A stretch of 64,000 nt of DNA from Deinococcus grandis. Lineage in GTDB: Bacteria; Deinococcota; Deinococci; Deinococcales; Deinococcaceae. Position 1 is the first letter of the stretch; every line of letters begins with the position of its first letter. This document shows, in pieces, positions 9,091 through 17,019 of the stretch. The stretch covers positions 184,001 to 248,000 of the forward strand of contig NZ_BCMS01000001.1 of the NCBI RefSeq assembly GCF_001485435.1. The letters run 5' to 3'. A program made the position numbers and the translations under genes. The notes beneath the pieces were generated by a model. It was given only the letters and a program-made list of their open reading frames with translations, had not been told where the DNA came from and did not search any database.

Positions 9091-9119
9091 GCGAGTATGT
9101 GGCCGCTTCTCCACATCAT
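9087..9119 (-). CDS. Possible leaderless leader peptide upstream of yqeK
   Basis: Ten codons reading MMWRSGHILA. Its ATG lies exactly 7 nt after TATAGT (9127-9132), and its TGA overlaps GTG 9090 of yqeK as GTGA. It may only serve to deliver ribosomes to the yqeK start. Purely a sequence inference. Confidence 0.35.
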   Translation of the reverse strand: MMWRSGHILA

Positions 9120-9126
9120 GACCTCG

Positions 9127-9132
9127 ACTATA
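9127..9132 (-). promoter_or_regulatory. Leaderless -10 element (TATAGT) for the yqeK cluster
   Basis: TATAGT ends 7 nt before ATG 9119 and 12 nt before GTG 9114. It is probably the main promoter for yqeK-LCP-rsfS. Confidence 0.55.
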
Positions 9133-9241
9133 CGCCGCTGGCCCCGACTCAGCTGACACCCGGGTCACTTTCTGACGCCCGTCTGACCGGCGTGCCACGC
9201 GACATTTTTCCGCCCTGCGGGGGTCCGGGCCGCCCGGTGCA

Positions 9242-10216
9242 TTAAGGCGCGTCCCGGCGTGTCACCGTCAGACGCACGCTCACGGTCTCCAGCGCCTGCG
9301 CGCCCGCCGGGACGTTCAGGCGCACCGGCGCGGTGTACGTGCCCTCCCGGTAGGTGACCTGCCCCGCGATCTCCCGCAGGCGCCCCAGCAGCTCCGGCGC
9401 GGCCACCACCCGCACCGTGCCCGGCTGCACGCTGACCGACGTGACCTGCAGGCCGGACGGCGGGTCGTTCAGGACCACCCGCAGCGTCTTGACCGGCAGC
9501 TCCCCGGTGTCCACGCGGCGCACCGTGACCGTGCTGGGCCGGATCGTCACGCCCGCCACGGGCAGCCCCGCGGCGTCCAGCGCGACCAGCGGCACCTCCC
9601 GCTCGGCGTTCGCGCCCAGCGCCACCGGGCTGGTCACCAGCCGCGCCACGCCCACCACCACGCGCCCCGCGCCGGACACGGTCGCCTCGCCCGGCGTCAC
9701 CTGATACCGCGGCAGGCTCGACTCGGGCGGGCTGGTCACGCTGAGCGTCACGGGCAGCGTGCGCGCCACCTGCGTGTCCACGAAGCCCTGCACCCGCGTG
9801 GGCGTCACGCGCTGCAGGGCCGTGCCGCCCGGCGCGGTCACGGTCACCGTGCGCGTGAAACTGCCCTCCGGCGCGTCGGTGACGTCCACCACCGCCTCGA
9901 TACTGTCGGGTTGCAGGTCCCGCAGCCGCTCCGGGCGGCCCGACAGGATCACCCGAACGGACGCCGGATTCAGGTTGCTCGTCGCGCGTTTCTCCTGCCC
10001 GTTGCCGGTCGTGTCGCGCACGGTGACCGGCACGTCGAAGCCCTGCTCGACGTTCGCGCGGCGGTCGGCGGTCGCCACGAACCACAGCGTCACCGACACC
10101 GCCAGCGCCAGCAGCTTCGGCAGCAGGTTGTGCGTCGTTCTCCCCCAGGCGTAGCGGGGGCTGAGCCAGCGCCGCAGCCAGTGCAGCCGCCCCTGCACGC
10201 GGTCCCCCACGCTCAC
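9242..10216 (-). CDS. cdaR: YbbR-domain protein, CdaR-like regulator of cyclic-di-AMP synthesis
   Basis: CdaR/YbbR proteins are membrane-anchored and bind the diadenylate cyclase CdaA to tune c-di-AMP output. The 324-residue protein has a basic N-terminus, one transmembrane helix (LLPKLLALAVSVTLWFVATA, about 31-50) and then repeated beta-rich YbbR units, each with a pattern like PVTVRDTTG, LPVTLSVTSPP, REVPLVALDAAG, LPVKTLRVVLND. The GTG start overlaps the TGA of cdaA (GTGA, 10213-10216), so the two are coupled. Assignment is from fold pattern and the cdaA neighbour. Confidence 0.88.
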   Translation of the reverse strand: MSVGDRVQGRLHWLRRWLSPRYAWGRTTHNLLPKLLALAVSVTLWFVATADRRANVEQGFDVPVTVRDTTGNGQEKRATSNLNPASVRVILSGRPERLRDLQPDSIEAVVDVTDAPEGSFTRTVTVTAPGGTALQRVTPTRVQGFVDTQVARTLPVTLSVTSPPESSLPRYQVTPGEATVSGAGRVVVGVARLVTSPVALGANAEREVPLVALDAAGLPVAGVTIRPSTVTVRRVDTGELPVKTLRVVLNDPPSGLQVTSVSVQPGTVRVVAAPELLGRLREIAGQVTYREGTYTAPVRLNVPAGAQALETVSVRLTVTRRDAP

Positions 10217-11001
10217 GGCTGCACCTCCGGCGCCGGGTCCGTCAGGGGACTGTACCCGGCCGGGTCGTACACCAGCGTCCGCAGGTGCTCACGCAGCTCC
10301 GCGCCCGTCAGATCCGGGCCCAGCCGCCCCCCCAGCGCCACGCGCATGCTGCCGCGCTCCTCACTGACGACCAGCACCACCGCGTCCGTCAGTTCCGACA
10401 GGCCGATCGCCGCGCGGTGCCGCGTGCCGTAGCGGCGGTACGTGCCGTCACTGGACTGCAGCGGGAACAGGCACCCGGCCGCGATCACCCGCGACCCCTG
10501 GATGATCACGCCCCCGTCGTGCAGCGGCGCGTTCCGGGCGAACAGCGCCTCCAGGAACGGCACGCTGACCAGCGCGTCCAGCGACACGCCCGTCGCGGCG
10601 TACTCCCCCAGCGGGGTGCGGCGCTCGATAGCGATCAGCGCGCCCGTCTTGCGCTCCGCGAGCCGCTCCATGGCGCGCGCCAGGTCCTGCAGCGCCGCGC
10701 CGCTCGCGCCGGTGTCCCGCCCGCGCGGGCGCCCCACGCGTTCCAGCACGGCGCGCAGCTCCGGCTGGAACAGCACGATCAGCGCGAAGATCCCCACCGT
10801 CCCGGCGCGGCCCAGCAGGTACGACAGGGTCGTGAGGTTCAGCAGCTGCGCCGCCACCCACACGCCCGCGAACACCAGGATGCCGCGCACGACGTTCACG
10901 GCGCGCGTGCCCGCGACCAGCAGGTACCCCTGGTACACCAGAAACGCGACCAGCAGGATGTCCAGAACGTCCCGGACACTGACCTGTCCAAGCGGGGGCA
11001 T
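10213..11001 (-). CDS. cdaA: Diadenylate cyclase CdaA
   Basis: Makes cyclic di-AMP from two ATP at the membrane. The 262-residue protein has three hydrophobic helices at the N-terminus (VRDVLDILLVAFLVYQGYLL, VVRGILVFAGVWVAAQLL, VGIFALIVLFQPELR) and a DAC domain with LHDGGVII and GTRHRAAIGLSE, the DGA/RHR catalytic motifs (here DGG). Start chosen at 11001 (MPPLGQVSVRD) because AAGGAG is about 10 nt upstream; TATAGT at 11068-11073 is a likely -10, giving a leader of about 60 nt. It is coupled to cdaR. Confidence 0.93.
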   Translation of the reverse strand: MPPLGQVSVRDVLDILLVAFLVYQGYLLVAGTRAVNVVRGILVFAGVWVAAQLLNLTTLSYLLGRAGTVGIFALIVLFQPELRAVLERVGRPRGRDTGASGAALQDLARAMERLAERKTGALIAIERRTPLGEYAATGVSLDALVSVPFLEALFARNAPLHDGGVIIQGSRVIAAGCLFPLQSSDGTYRRYGTRHRAAIGLSELTDAVVLVVSEERGSMRVALGGRLGPDLTGAELREHLRTLVYDPAGYSPLTDPAPEVQP

Positions 11002-11219
11002 CAGCGGCGTACTCCTTTCACGGGCGCGGGGGCGGAGGGGCAGGGCTGGGCAAGCGAAGTCGCGCCCACTATACGGTCTGCGCTCCATGAGAACGTCGCG
11101 TCCACGCCCCGCGCGTCCCCCGGAAGATGGACGCCGGGCACGGTCAGGGCCGGAACGCGGGAACGCCCACAGTCGCCCGCCGCCCCCACGAGGGAAGCTG
11201 ACCCGACCGGAGGTCCCAC

Positions 11220-11900
11220 ATGAACATCCATTTCATCGGCCACAGCACCTTCCTGCTCGAGAGCGGCGAGCACCGCCTGCTCATCGACCCCTTCATCGAG
11301 GGCAACCCGCAGGCCAGCGTCACCCTGCCAGAAGCCCTGGCATGGAAGCCCAGCGCCGTCCTGATCAGCCACGCGCACGGGGACCACTGGGGCAACGCCC
11401 TGGACTTCGCCCGGACCGGCGTGCCCCTGATCGCCACCGCCGAGATCGCCGGGTACGCCGGGAAGCACGGCGCGACCCAGCCGGTCGGCATGAACATCGG
11501 CGGCACCTACCGCGCCGCGTGGGGCAGCGTCACCCTGACGCCCGCGTGGCACTCCTCGTCCTTCCCGGACGGCACCTACGGCGGCATGCCCACCGGCCTG
11601 ATCATCGAACTGGGGGAAAAACGCGTGTACTTCGCGGGCGACACGAACCTGTTCAGCGACATGAGCCTGATCGGCGAGCGCGGCCTGGACGCCGCCCTGC
11701 TGCCCATTGGCGACCACTACACCATGGGCCCCGAGGAAGCCGCCCGTACCCTGGACCTCCTCAAGCCCAGGGTGGCGATCCCCATGCACTACGGCACCTT
11801 CCCCCCGCTGACCGGCGACCCCGCCGTCTTCCAGCGTGAAGGCGAGGCGCGCGGCGTGGACGTCCGCGTCCTCAAGCCCGGCGAGCACACCACGCTGTAA
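11220..11900 (+). CDS. UPF0173 metal-dependent hydrolase (MBL fold)
   Basis: A 226-residue metallo-beta-lactamase-fold enzyme of the UPF0173 family. The metal-binding motif HAHGDHW, later FAGDTNLFSDM and the terminal IPMHYGTFPPL are all present. The substrate is unknown. Start at 11220 with GGAGG 7 nt upstream. It is divergent from cdaA and closed by a hairpin shared with the convergent acyltransferase gene. Confidence 0.88.
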   Translation: MNIHFIGHSTFLLESGEHRLLIDPFIEGNPQASVTLPEALAWKPSAVLISHAHGDHWGNALDFARTGVPLIATAEIAGYAGKHGATQPVGMNIGGTYRAAWGSVTLTPAWHSSSFPDGTYGGMPTGLIIELGEKRVYFAGDTNLFSDMSLIGERGLDAALLPIGDHYTMGPEEAARTLDLLKPRVAIPMHYGTFPPLTGDPAVFQREGEARGVDVRVLKPGEHTTL

Positions 11901-11907
11901 CGCAAGA

Positions 11908-11955
11908 CAGGGGAGAGGGGGCGACCAGGGTGGATTCCCGGTCGCCCCCCTCTGT
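11908..11955. terminator. Bidirectional terminator
   Basis: AGAGGGGGCGACC (11914-11926) pairs with GGTCGCCCCCCTCT (11940-11953), one bulged C. It separates the convergent 11220-11900 and 11967-12869 genes. Confidence 0.7.
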
Positions 11956-11966
11956 GCTGCTCGGCC

Positions 11967-12869
11967 TCAGCCCTGACCGGTCACCAGCGGGCGCGCCTGT
12001 TCCTGCTCCTCCGGCAGCCGCGTCTGGTTCGGCGTGGGCTCCGGGAACTCCGGGTTCGCCTTGCGGTCCGCCGCGCGCACGAACGACCGCGAATCCACGT
12101 GCACGTCCTGCGCCGGGCGCACCTTGAAGCGCGTCGTGCGCGCCGGGACGCCCATCGCGATCCCATGCGGCGGGATATCCCCGCGCAGCAGTGCGTGCGT
12201 GGCCAGCATCGCGTCGTCGCTGATCACGCTGCCCGCCAGCACCGTCGAGTGGTACGTCACCCGCGCGCCCCGCCCGATCACCGTACGCCGCAACGTCACG
12301 TCCGGGCCGTCCAGCACGCTGTGCGTGTGACTGTACACGTTCACGTAATCGCTGATGCTGGCGTTGTCGTGCAGCTCGATCCCGCCGATGTCGTCCAGCA
12401 GCACGTGCCGGTGCACGACCACGTCATCCCCGACCTCCATGTTGTACCCGACGCTGAACTCCACGTTCTGCCAGCACTTGAACTCCCGCCCCACCCGCCG
12501 GAACACGTGCCCCGCCAGCACCCGCCGCAGCGGAATCCCCAGCACCGGATTCTGCCCCACCGGCGTCAGGTCCGCGTTCTTCCACAGCCACAGCAGCGGC
12601 TTCACCCGCGTGAACGCCTCCGTGTCGGTCGCCATGTAGTACTCCGCCTCGAACGTCACGTTCCGCGCGTCCACATTCAACGCCGCCAGCGGCGCCTCCG
12701 CCCGCAGCTGCGCCAGCGGGCGCCCATACATGATCTCCGCGAGCACCCCGGCCGCCAGCTCGAACCGGTCCGTGCCCGGATCCGACAGCCGCGCGTCCAG
12801 ATCACGCAGGAACTCGTTATAGGTCGCCTGCGCGTCCTGACCAATCTCCACCGGCTTGAGCCACGTCAC
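11967..12869 (-). CDS. Left-handed beta-helix acyltransferase-like protein
   Basis: About 300 residues. The N-terminal third is helical (IGQDAQATYNEFLRDLDARL), the middle has hexapeptide-repeat spacing typical of LbH acyltransferases (VEFSVGYNMEVGDDVVVHRHVLLDDIGGI, ASISDYVNVYSHTHS, TLRRTVIGRGARVTYHSTVLAGSVISDDAMLATHALL), ending with GIPARTTRFK-like GVPARTTRFK. Such proteins acetylate sugars or amino compounds; the substrate is not evident. Start taken as GTG 12869, because TAGCCT (12876-12881) ends 6 nt upstream; GTG 12875 would overlap the -10 element. Confidence 0.8.
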   Translation of the reverse strand: MTWLKPVEIGQDAQATYNEFLRDLDARLSDPGTDRFELAAGVLAEIMYGRPLAQLRAEAPLAALNVDARNVTFEAEYYMATDTEAFTRVKPLLWLWKNADLTPVGQNPVLGIPLRRVLAGHVFRRVGREFKCWQNVEFSVGYNMEVGDDVVVHRHVLLDDIGGIELHDNASISDYVNVYSHTHSVLDGPDVTLRRTVIGRGARVTYHSTVLAGSVISDDAMLATHALLRGDIPPHGIAMGVPARTTRFKVRPAQDVHVDSRSFVRAADRKANPEFPEPTPNQTRLPEEQEQARPLVTGQG

Positions 12870-12875
12870 CCCCAC

Positions 12876-12881
12876 AGGCTA
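12876..12881 (-). promoter_or_regulatory. Leaderless -10 element (TAGCCT)
   Basis: Ends 6 nt before GTG 12869 of the beta-helix acyltransferase gene. Confidence 0.45.
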
Positions 12882-12890
12882 CCACCTACA

Positions 12891-12935
12891 GTGAAAAACA
12901 AAGTAGGTGCGGGCTATGTTCAGAAGCCCGCACCT
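12891..12935 (-). terminator. Intrinsic terminator of the pilin operon
   Basis: Perfect 11-bp stem (12905-12915 with 12925-12935), 9-nt loop, then on the minus strand ACTTTGTTTTT. It lies 46 nt past the last pilin gene. Confidence 0.8.
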
Positions 12936-12981
12936 CAGGTGAGTTTCACGCAAACGGCATGAGCAGCCGTCACACGGGAGT

Positions 12982-13830
12982 TCAGGGGGCCCGTCCTATA
13001 TTTTCAGGCACCACGTTCAACTGGAACGTGGTGGTGGAACTGGGGAGGGACTGTGACTGGCCTCCCTGCTGGCGCAGCACCCGAAGATCCTGCCGGATCT
13101 GTTCGACCTGCGCGAGGGGCCAAGCGGGCAGCTGGTACGCGCGGGGAGCCGTCAACGTGACAGACTGCAGGGTGAACAGTTGATAGTTCGGCGCGGCCCC
13201 TCCTGTGGCAGGTGCCAGATCAGTCATCAGCAGATTGAGTTGTGGGACACCGGTAGCCACGGCGGGCAGCACGCCGCCCTCCACGATAGCTGGGGGGACA
13301 GCGTACAGGGCCCGGTACTCCGCCAGCACCCAGGTCGGACTGGAACCGGTGGACGGTCCCGGCTGATTGAACGACGCTGCCCGTGACGCCCAGACGCCAC
13401 GGTCCACGGCGATGTACCCGAAGAAGCGGTAGCAGCCCAGCGGTGAGGTGGTCACGTTACAGGCCGCGCTGGCATCCTGCGGGGGCAGGATCATCGCGAG
13501 TGCCGGCTCCTGCCCAACCGCGTAACTGGTCGTTCCGGCGCGCGTGCCGGTCGCTGGATTGGCCGCCAGCTGCGCACCGGCGGGCAGGCTGAAGTTCAGG
13601 ACGGTACCCGCCGGGTAGATGTACCAGGCCTCCTTGGCGCGCGCGCTGATGAACTGCAGGCCGTTGATCGCCTCCTGCTGTGCGTCACCCATGGCGTTCA
13701 GCCGACTGGACGCGCGCGAGGACGACATGAAGATCTGCACGGTCGCCGTCAGGATCAGGGCGAGTAGGGCCATGCCAATCAGTAGTTCCACCAGCGTGAA
13801 TCCAGCTCTTGAGTGGGCAGCGCGCTTCAT
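12982..13830 (-). CDS. Type IV pilus minor pilin, PilW-like
   Basis: A 282-residue prepilin. The class III leader MKRAAHSRAG precedes FTLVELLIGMALLALILTATVQIF, with glycine at -1 and glutamate at +5 after cleavage; the hydrophobic helix is followed by a large beta-rich C-terminal domain with a Cys pair (SAACNVTTSPLGCYRF). It is the last gene of a four-gene operon; its ATG overlaps the preceding stop (ATGA). Size and order suggest a PilW-like minor pilin that helps prime type IV pili used for DNA uptake or twitching. Confidence 0.82.
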   Translation of the reverse strand: MKRAAHSRAGFTLVELLIGMALLALILTATVQIFMSSSRASSRLNAMGDAQQEAINGLQFISARAKEAWYIYPAGTVLNFSLPAGAQLAANPATGTRAGTTSYAVGQEPALAMILPPQDASAACNVTTSPLGCYRFFGYIAVDRGVWASRAASFNQPGPSTGSSPTWVLAEYRALYAVPPAIVEGGVLPAVATGVPQLNLLMTDLAPATGGAAPNYQLFTLQSVTLTAPRAYQLPAWPLAQVEQIRQDLRVLRQQGGQSQSLPSSTTTFQLNVVPENIGRAP

Positions 13831-14282
13831 GGGTGAGCGATATCCAGGGTGAGAGTTGTCGCGTCTTTGCCACTGCCGGTCGTAACCTTGACCCGCTTTG
13901 CCGGGACGGGAGTGAAACTGCCGGGCAGCGTCGTGGCCCCGCAGGTAGGGGCTGTGGACGGCGTGGTGCTGGTTCCCTGCTCAGCGAAGGTCCCGTCGAG
14001 ATCCTTTACCGTGACGACGGTGTCGGCGAGGGTCAGTCCAGGGAGGCAGTTCCGGTCGAAGTTCCCGCCGTTGTTGCGCCACAAGCCCTTGATCTGCTCC
14101 ATGGCGTTCTGCGCGGCAGTGGTGGTCGTGAGCCGCTGGTTGGTGGAGCGACTCAGACCGAAGAGGCCAGTGACTGGTGCCAGGACCGTCAGGACCAGGA
14201 CGCCCAGCAGGAGGGTGGCGACCAGAATCTCGATCAGGGTGAAACCGGCGCGAATATGCGAGTGGGAATCAGGGTTGTGCAC
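13827..14282 (-). CDS. Type IV pilus minor pilin, PilV-like
   Basis: A 151-residue prepilin with leader ...SHIRAG/FTLIEILVATLLLGVLVLTVLA (Glu at +5). The rest is a short globular domain with a possible disulfide pair (Cys in NRNCLPG and in TCGATTLPG). GTG start at 14282 overlaps the end of the upstream pilin gene by 14 nt; its stop overlaps the next start as ATGA. This is the PilV position in the fimT/pilV/pilW/pilX order. Confidence 0.82.
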   Translation of the reverse strand: MHNPDSHSHIRAGFTLIEILVATLLLGVLVLTVLAPVTGLFGLSRSTNQRLTTTTAAQNAMEQIKGLWRNNGGNFDRNCLPGLTLADTVVTVKDLDGTFAEQGTSTTPSTAPTCGATTLPGSFTPVPAKRVKVTTGSGKDATTLTLDIAHP

Positions 14283-14742
14283 TGTACATCACCTTGCCGG
14301 TCACGCCGGTCACCTTGACGTAGATGGGAGGAATGGAGCTGATCGCGTGCTGCACCCTGAAGACGGCGCCACTGGACATCTCGCTGAAGGGCGCGTTGAA
14401 CGTGAGGGTCCGGGGGGTGCAGACCGTGGCGACAGGTTCAATGCAGGTGATCTTCACCTTGCTGTTCACCGTGCGGCTGGAAGTCTGCCCGTTGTTGGTC
14501 AGCGTGTAAGTGGTGAGGTCGCCGCTGGCCGCCGTGTTCCAGTTGAGTCCGCTGCTGACGCTGTGGCGCTGGGCTCCGTCCCGCAGGACGGTGAGATCCC
14601 CTCCGAACTGCCGGGCCCCGTCGGCGACCTCGTTCGTGCGGATCTGGCGCAGGAGACTGCTGAACCCGATGGACATCAGGATGCCCAGGATGGCCAGGAC
14701 AATCAGCAGTTCGACCAGCGTGAAGCCTGCTCGGGCGTTCAT
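14269..14742 (-). CDS. Type II secretion/type IV pilus pseudopilin, GspH/FimT-like
   Basis: Leader MNARAG followed by FTLVELLIVLAILGILMSIGFSSLLRQIRTNEVADGARQFGGDLTVLRD; the helix and the 'R..l.s.l..LR..A' segment are characteristic of FimT/GspH. 157 residues. Start at 14742 because the ATG overlaps the upstream TGA (ATGA) and the pilin leader is then of normal length; a longer reading to 14811 would add an unlikely N-terminus. A pair of cysteines (TCIEPVATVC) is probably a disulfide. Confidence 0.85.
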   Translation of the reverse strand: MNARAGFTLVELLIVLAILGILMSIGFSSLLRQIRTNEVADGARQFGGDLTVLRDGAQRHSVSSGLNWNTAASGDLTTYTLTNNGQTSSRTVNSKVKITCIEPVATVCTPRTLTFNAPFSEMSSGAVFRVQHAISSIPPIYVKVTGVTGKVMYSAQP

Positions 14743-16796
14743 CGTGCGCTCTGCTGCCACGTCAGGTTCGTCAGGGCCACTGAGGCGCTGTTGGGTGATT
14801 CGATCTTCCATTTCGGGGACAGTGGGAAGTAGGGCGGGCTCATGCCGACGCCTTCGCCCATGCGCTCATCGAAGGAGAAGTTACGGCCATACCCGCTGGT
14901 TGTGGTGCTCGGATCTTTCGTGCTGAAGGTGCCGAACGCACCGTAATAGTTCTCGATCAGGCCGCCGATCAGGTTCACCTTGCCGCGCCCAGTGGTGGCC
15001 GTGCATCTACCGTACCAGTCGTATGAGGTGCAGACGGTGTTGCTGTCATGGTTCTGGACGTTGACCTCGCCTTCGCCGGCCATCAGGACACTGTGAATGT
15101 TGACGTCGTCGGGGGCGGATTTCAGGATGCTGACATTGCCACTCTGGGAGTAGATGCCCAGCAGGTTCTTGGGGGTGTCCTTGCTGGCACAGCTGTCCGG
15201 GGCCTTGCAGGGTACGTCGCTGTAGGTCAGGTCGCTGGCGATACCGACGTTGTCTTCAGAGGCGATGGTGAGCTGGGAGAAACCGGCGATGGCCGGCAGG
15301 GGTTGCCCGGTGGTGGTGCGTCCGGGGCCGCTGATGGTGATGTTGCCGGTCTTGCTTGCATCGCCGTCGTTGGAGTACAGCACGCCGTTGAAGGGGTTGC
15401 GGTAGGTGGTCCAGCCGCTACCGCTCTGGACGTCCATCTTGCCGGCGGCGTCCACGCGGTACACCGTGGTCGTGGCGCCGTTCTTGACGGTGATGAACTG
15501 ATAGGTGGGGGCAGGGCTCCACTTCTTGTCGGCGGCCGAGTAGCTGGTCGGAGGAACGACCGAGCTTCCCGAGGTGCTGGCCGCCAGCGTGACGGTCGCG
15601 CCGGTGGGGATATTCAGGCCTCCGGCGTTGGCAGCGGCCGCCTGGTCCTCGGCGTTCTCGGGCATGGGCTGGAATTCCGACTGCCAGTCGGGGGTGACGA
15701 CGCCGTTGACCGGGGCGAAGGTGACGCCGCCGGGCACGCTGGATGTCAGGCCAGTCAGGTTGGTGATGCCGCCGCTGCCCAGCTGGTTCAGGGTTCCACC
15801 CACGTACAGTCCCGGCTTGGTTTTCAGGCTGCCGTCCGTGTTCGTGGCACAGGTGCCGTCGTTGTTGTAGGCCGTGCATCCCGCGCTGGTCACCTTGCTC
15901 TTGAACTGCGCGGTAGCCCCTGCGGCGAAGGTGAAGCGGTCATTGGTGTGGACTGGACCGTCGAACACCTGGTTGGTGAAGTTGGGGCGCGTCCCAGTGG
16001 TCGTGGTGTGGTGGTTGGTGAACAGGACGCGGTCCACGAAGCTGGGCAGGGCAATCTGGAACCAGATCTCGGACTGCTGGGTGGAACGGGCATTCAGAAC
16101 GCGGGTGGAGACCCCCTGCGTACCGGTGGACTGTAAGCCCTGCACCTGCATGTAGAACTTGAAGTTGGTATTCCCAGTCCGCTCCACGCGGGTGGGGACC
16201 AAGCGGTATGTGACCTCGTAATTGCCCCCGGTGGGCGTAGTGGTGATGCCGGTGGGGCTGAAGGCCTGAGAAAAGTAGGTCTGCAGGTCGGTGTTGGTTT
16301 TCAGGTTGCGTCCCTTGGCAAGGCCGGGCGGCATCCGGTCCATACGGGCAAAGACAGCCAACACCTTGTAGCGGTTGGGGTTGTCGCCTGCGGCGGGTGC
16401 GGCCGCGCTGCACTCGTACTTCACCGGATACGTTCCGGCTGCACTGGTCTGTGTCCAGGCGGCCGAGCCGGTCTTGCCACAGTAGCCTTCGGCCATGCTG
16501 AGCAGATCAGCGGCCTTTGTGCTTTTCGGGATTTCCAGAACAGGTGAGATCGTGCCGTCCGGATTGGTGACCCCGTTCAAGATGGCCTGCGTGTCGCGGA
16601 GCCGGACCTTGGCGATTGCAAGACCTGACTCTGCGGCGTACTGCGCCTGCAGTGTCGTGCGGCGGTCTGCGGCGCTGCGCATACCGGTGATGGTCAATTG
16701 ACTGCTGACCACCAGGAGGACCGCAATGAGCACCGTCATGGTAAGTACGGTGACAATCAGTGTTGCGCCTGCCTGCCTGTCGTGTGCTGTGTTCAT
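14739..16796 (-). CDS. Large PilX/ComZ-like pilus-associated protein
   Basis: A 685-residue protein beginning MNTAHDRQAG/ATLIVTVLTMTVLIAVLLVVSSQL, a PilX-type N-terminal helix that lacks the usual Glu at +5. The long extracellular part is rich in Gly, Thr and Ser, contains several cysteines in pairs (TAYNNDGTCATNTDGS; CTSYDWYGRC; DVPCKAPDSCASKD), and looks beta-rich. By its size and as first gene in the operon it resembles the PilX/ComZ tip protein described in Thermus competence pili; that is inference. Start at 16796 chosen over 16835 because of the pilin leader length. Confidence 0.78.
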   Translation of the reverse strand: MNTAHDRQAGATLIVTVLTMTVLIAVLLVVSSQLTITGMRSAADRRTTLQAQYAAESGLAIAKVRLRDTQAILNGVTNPDGTISPVLEIPKSTKAADLLSMAEGYCGKTGSAAWTQTSAAGTYPVKYECSAAAPAAGDNPNRYKVLAVFARMDRMPPGLAKGRNLKTNTDLQTYFSQAFSPTGITTTPTGGNYEVTYRLVPTRVERTGNTNFKFYMQVQGLQSTGTQGVSTRVLNARSTQQSEIWFQIALPSFVDRVLFTNHHTTTTGTRPNFTNQVFDGPVHTNDRFTFAAGATAQFKSKVTSAGCTAYNNDGTCATNTDGSLKTKPGLYVGGTLNQLGSGGITNLTGLTSSVPGGVTFAPVNGVVTPDWQSEFQPMPENAEDQAAAANAGGLNIPTGATVTLAASTSGSSVVPPTSYSAADKKWSPAPTYQFITVKNGATTTVYRVDAAGKMDVQSGSGWTTYRNPFNGVLYSNDGDASKTGNITISGPGRTTTGQPLPAIAGFSQLTIASEDNVGIASDLTYSDVPCKAPDSCASKDTPKNLLGIYSQSGNVSILKSAPDDVNIHSVLMAGEGEVNVQNHDSNTVCTSYDWYGRCTATTGRGKVNLIGGLIENYYGAFGTFSTKDPSTTTSGYGRNFSFDERMGEGVGMSPPYFPLSPKWKIESPNSASVALTNLTWQQSAR

Positions 16797-17019
16797 CGTC
16801 TGTCGTTCCTCTGCCCGGAATGACTCCCGGGTCACTGTGGAAAATATCGCCTATCCTCTCTTGCAAGTTTCTGGCAAGCGTATGACCTGGGGCGTGAACT
16901 TTTTCAAAATACCCCCATTTGGCTTTCCCCCGGGGATGGGACCTGATTGGGGGCGTCGGTCGTGGGGTGTGGCCTTTTTCTGAAGGTGCCGTCAGGTCGG
17001 GCCGCGTAGGCTGGTTCTC
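16797..17019. other. Divergent control region between pilin operon and dynamin gene
   Basis: Contains an imperfect dyad CTTGC...GCAAG (about 16862-16880), a candidate TTGCCA/ATAGGC-like promoter for the pilin operon and the leaderless TAGGCT (17007-17012) for the dynamin gene. AT-richer than its surroundings. No gene seen. Confidence 0.4.
17007..17012 (+). promoter_or_regulatory. Leaderless -10 element (TAGGCT)
   Basis: Ends 7 nt before ATG 17020 of the dynamin-like GTPase gene. Confidence 0.5.
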
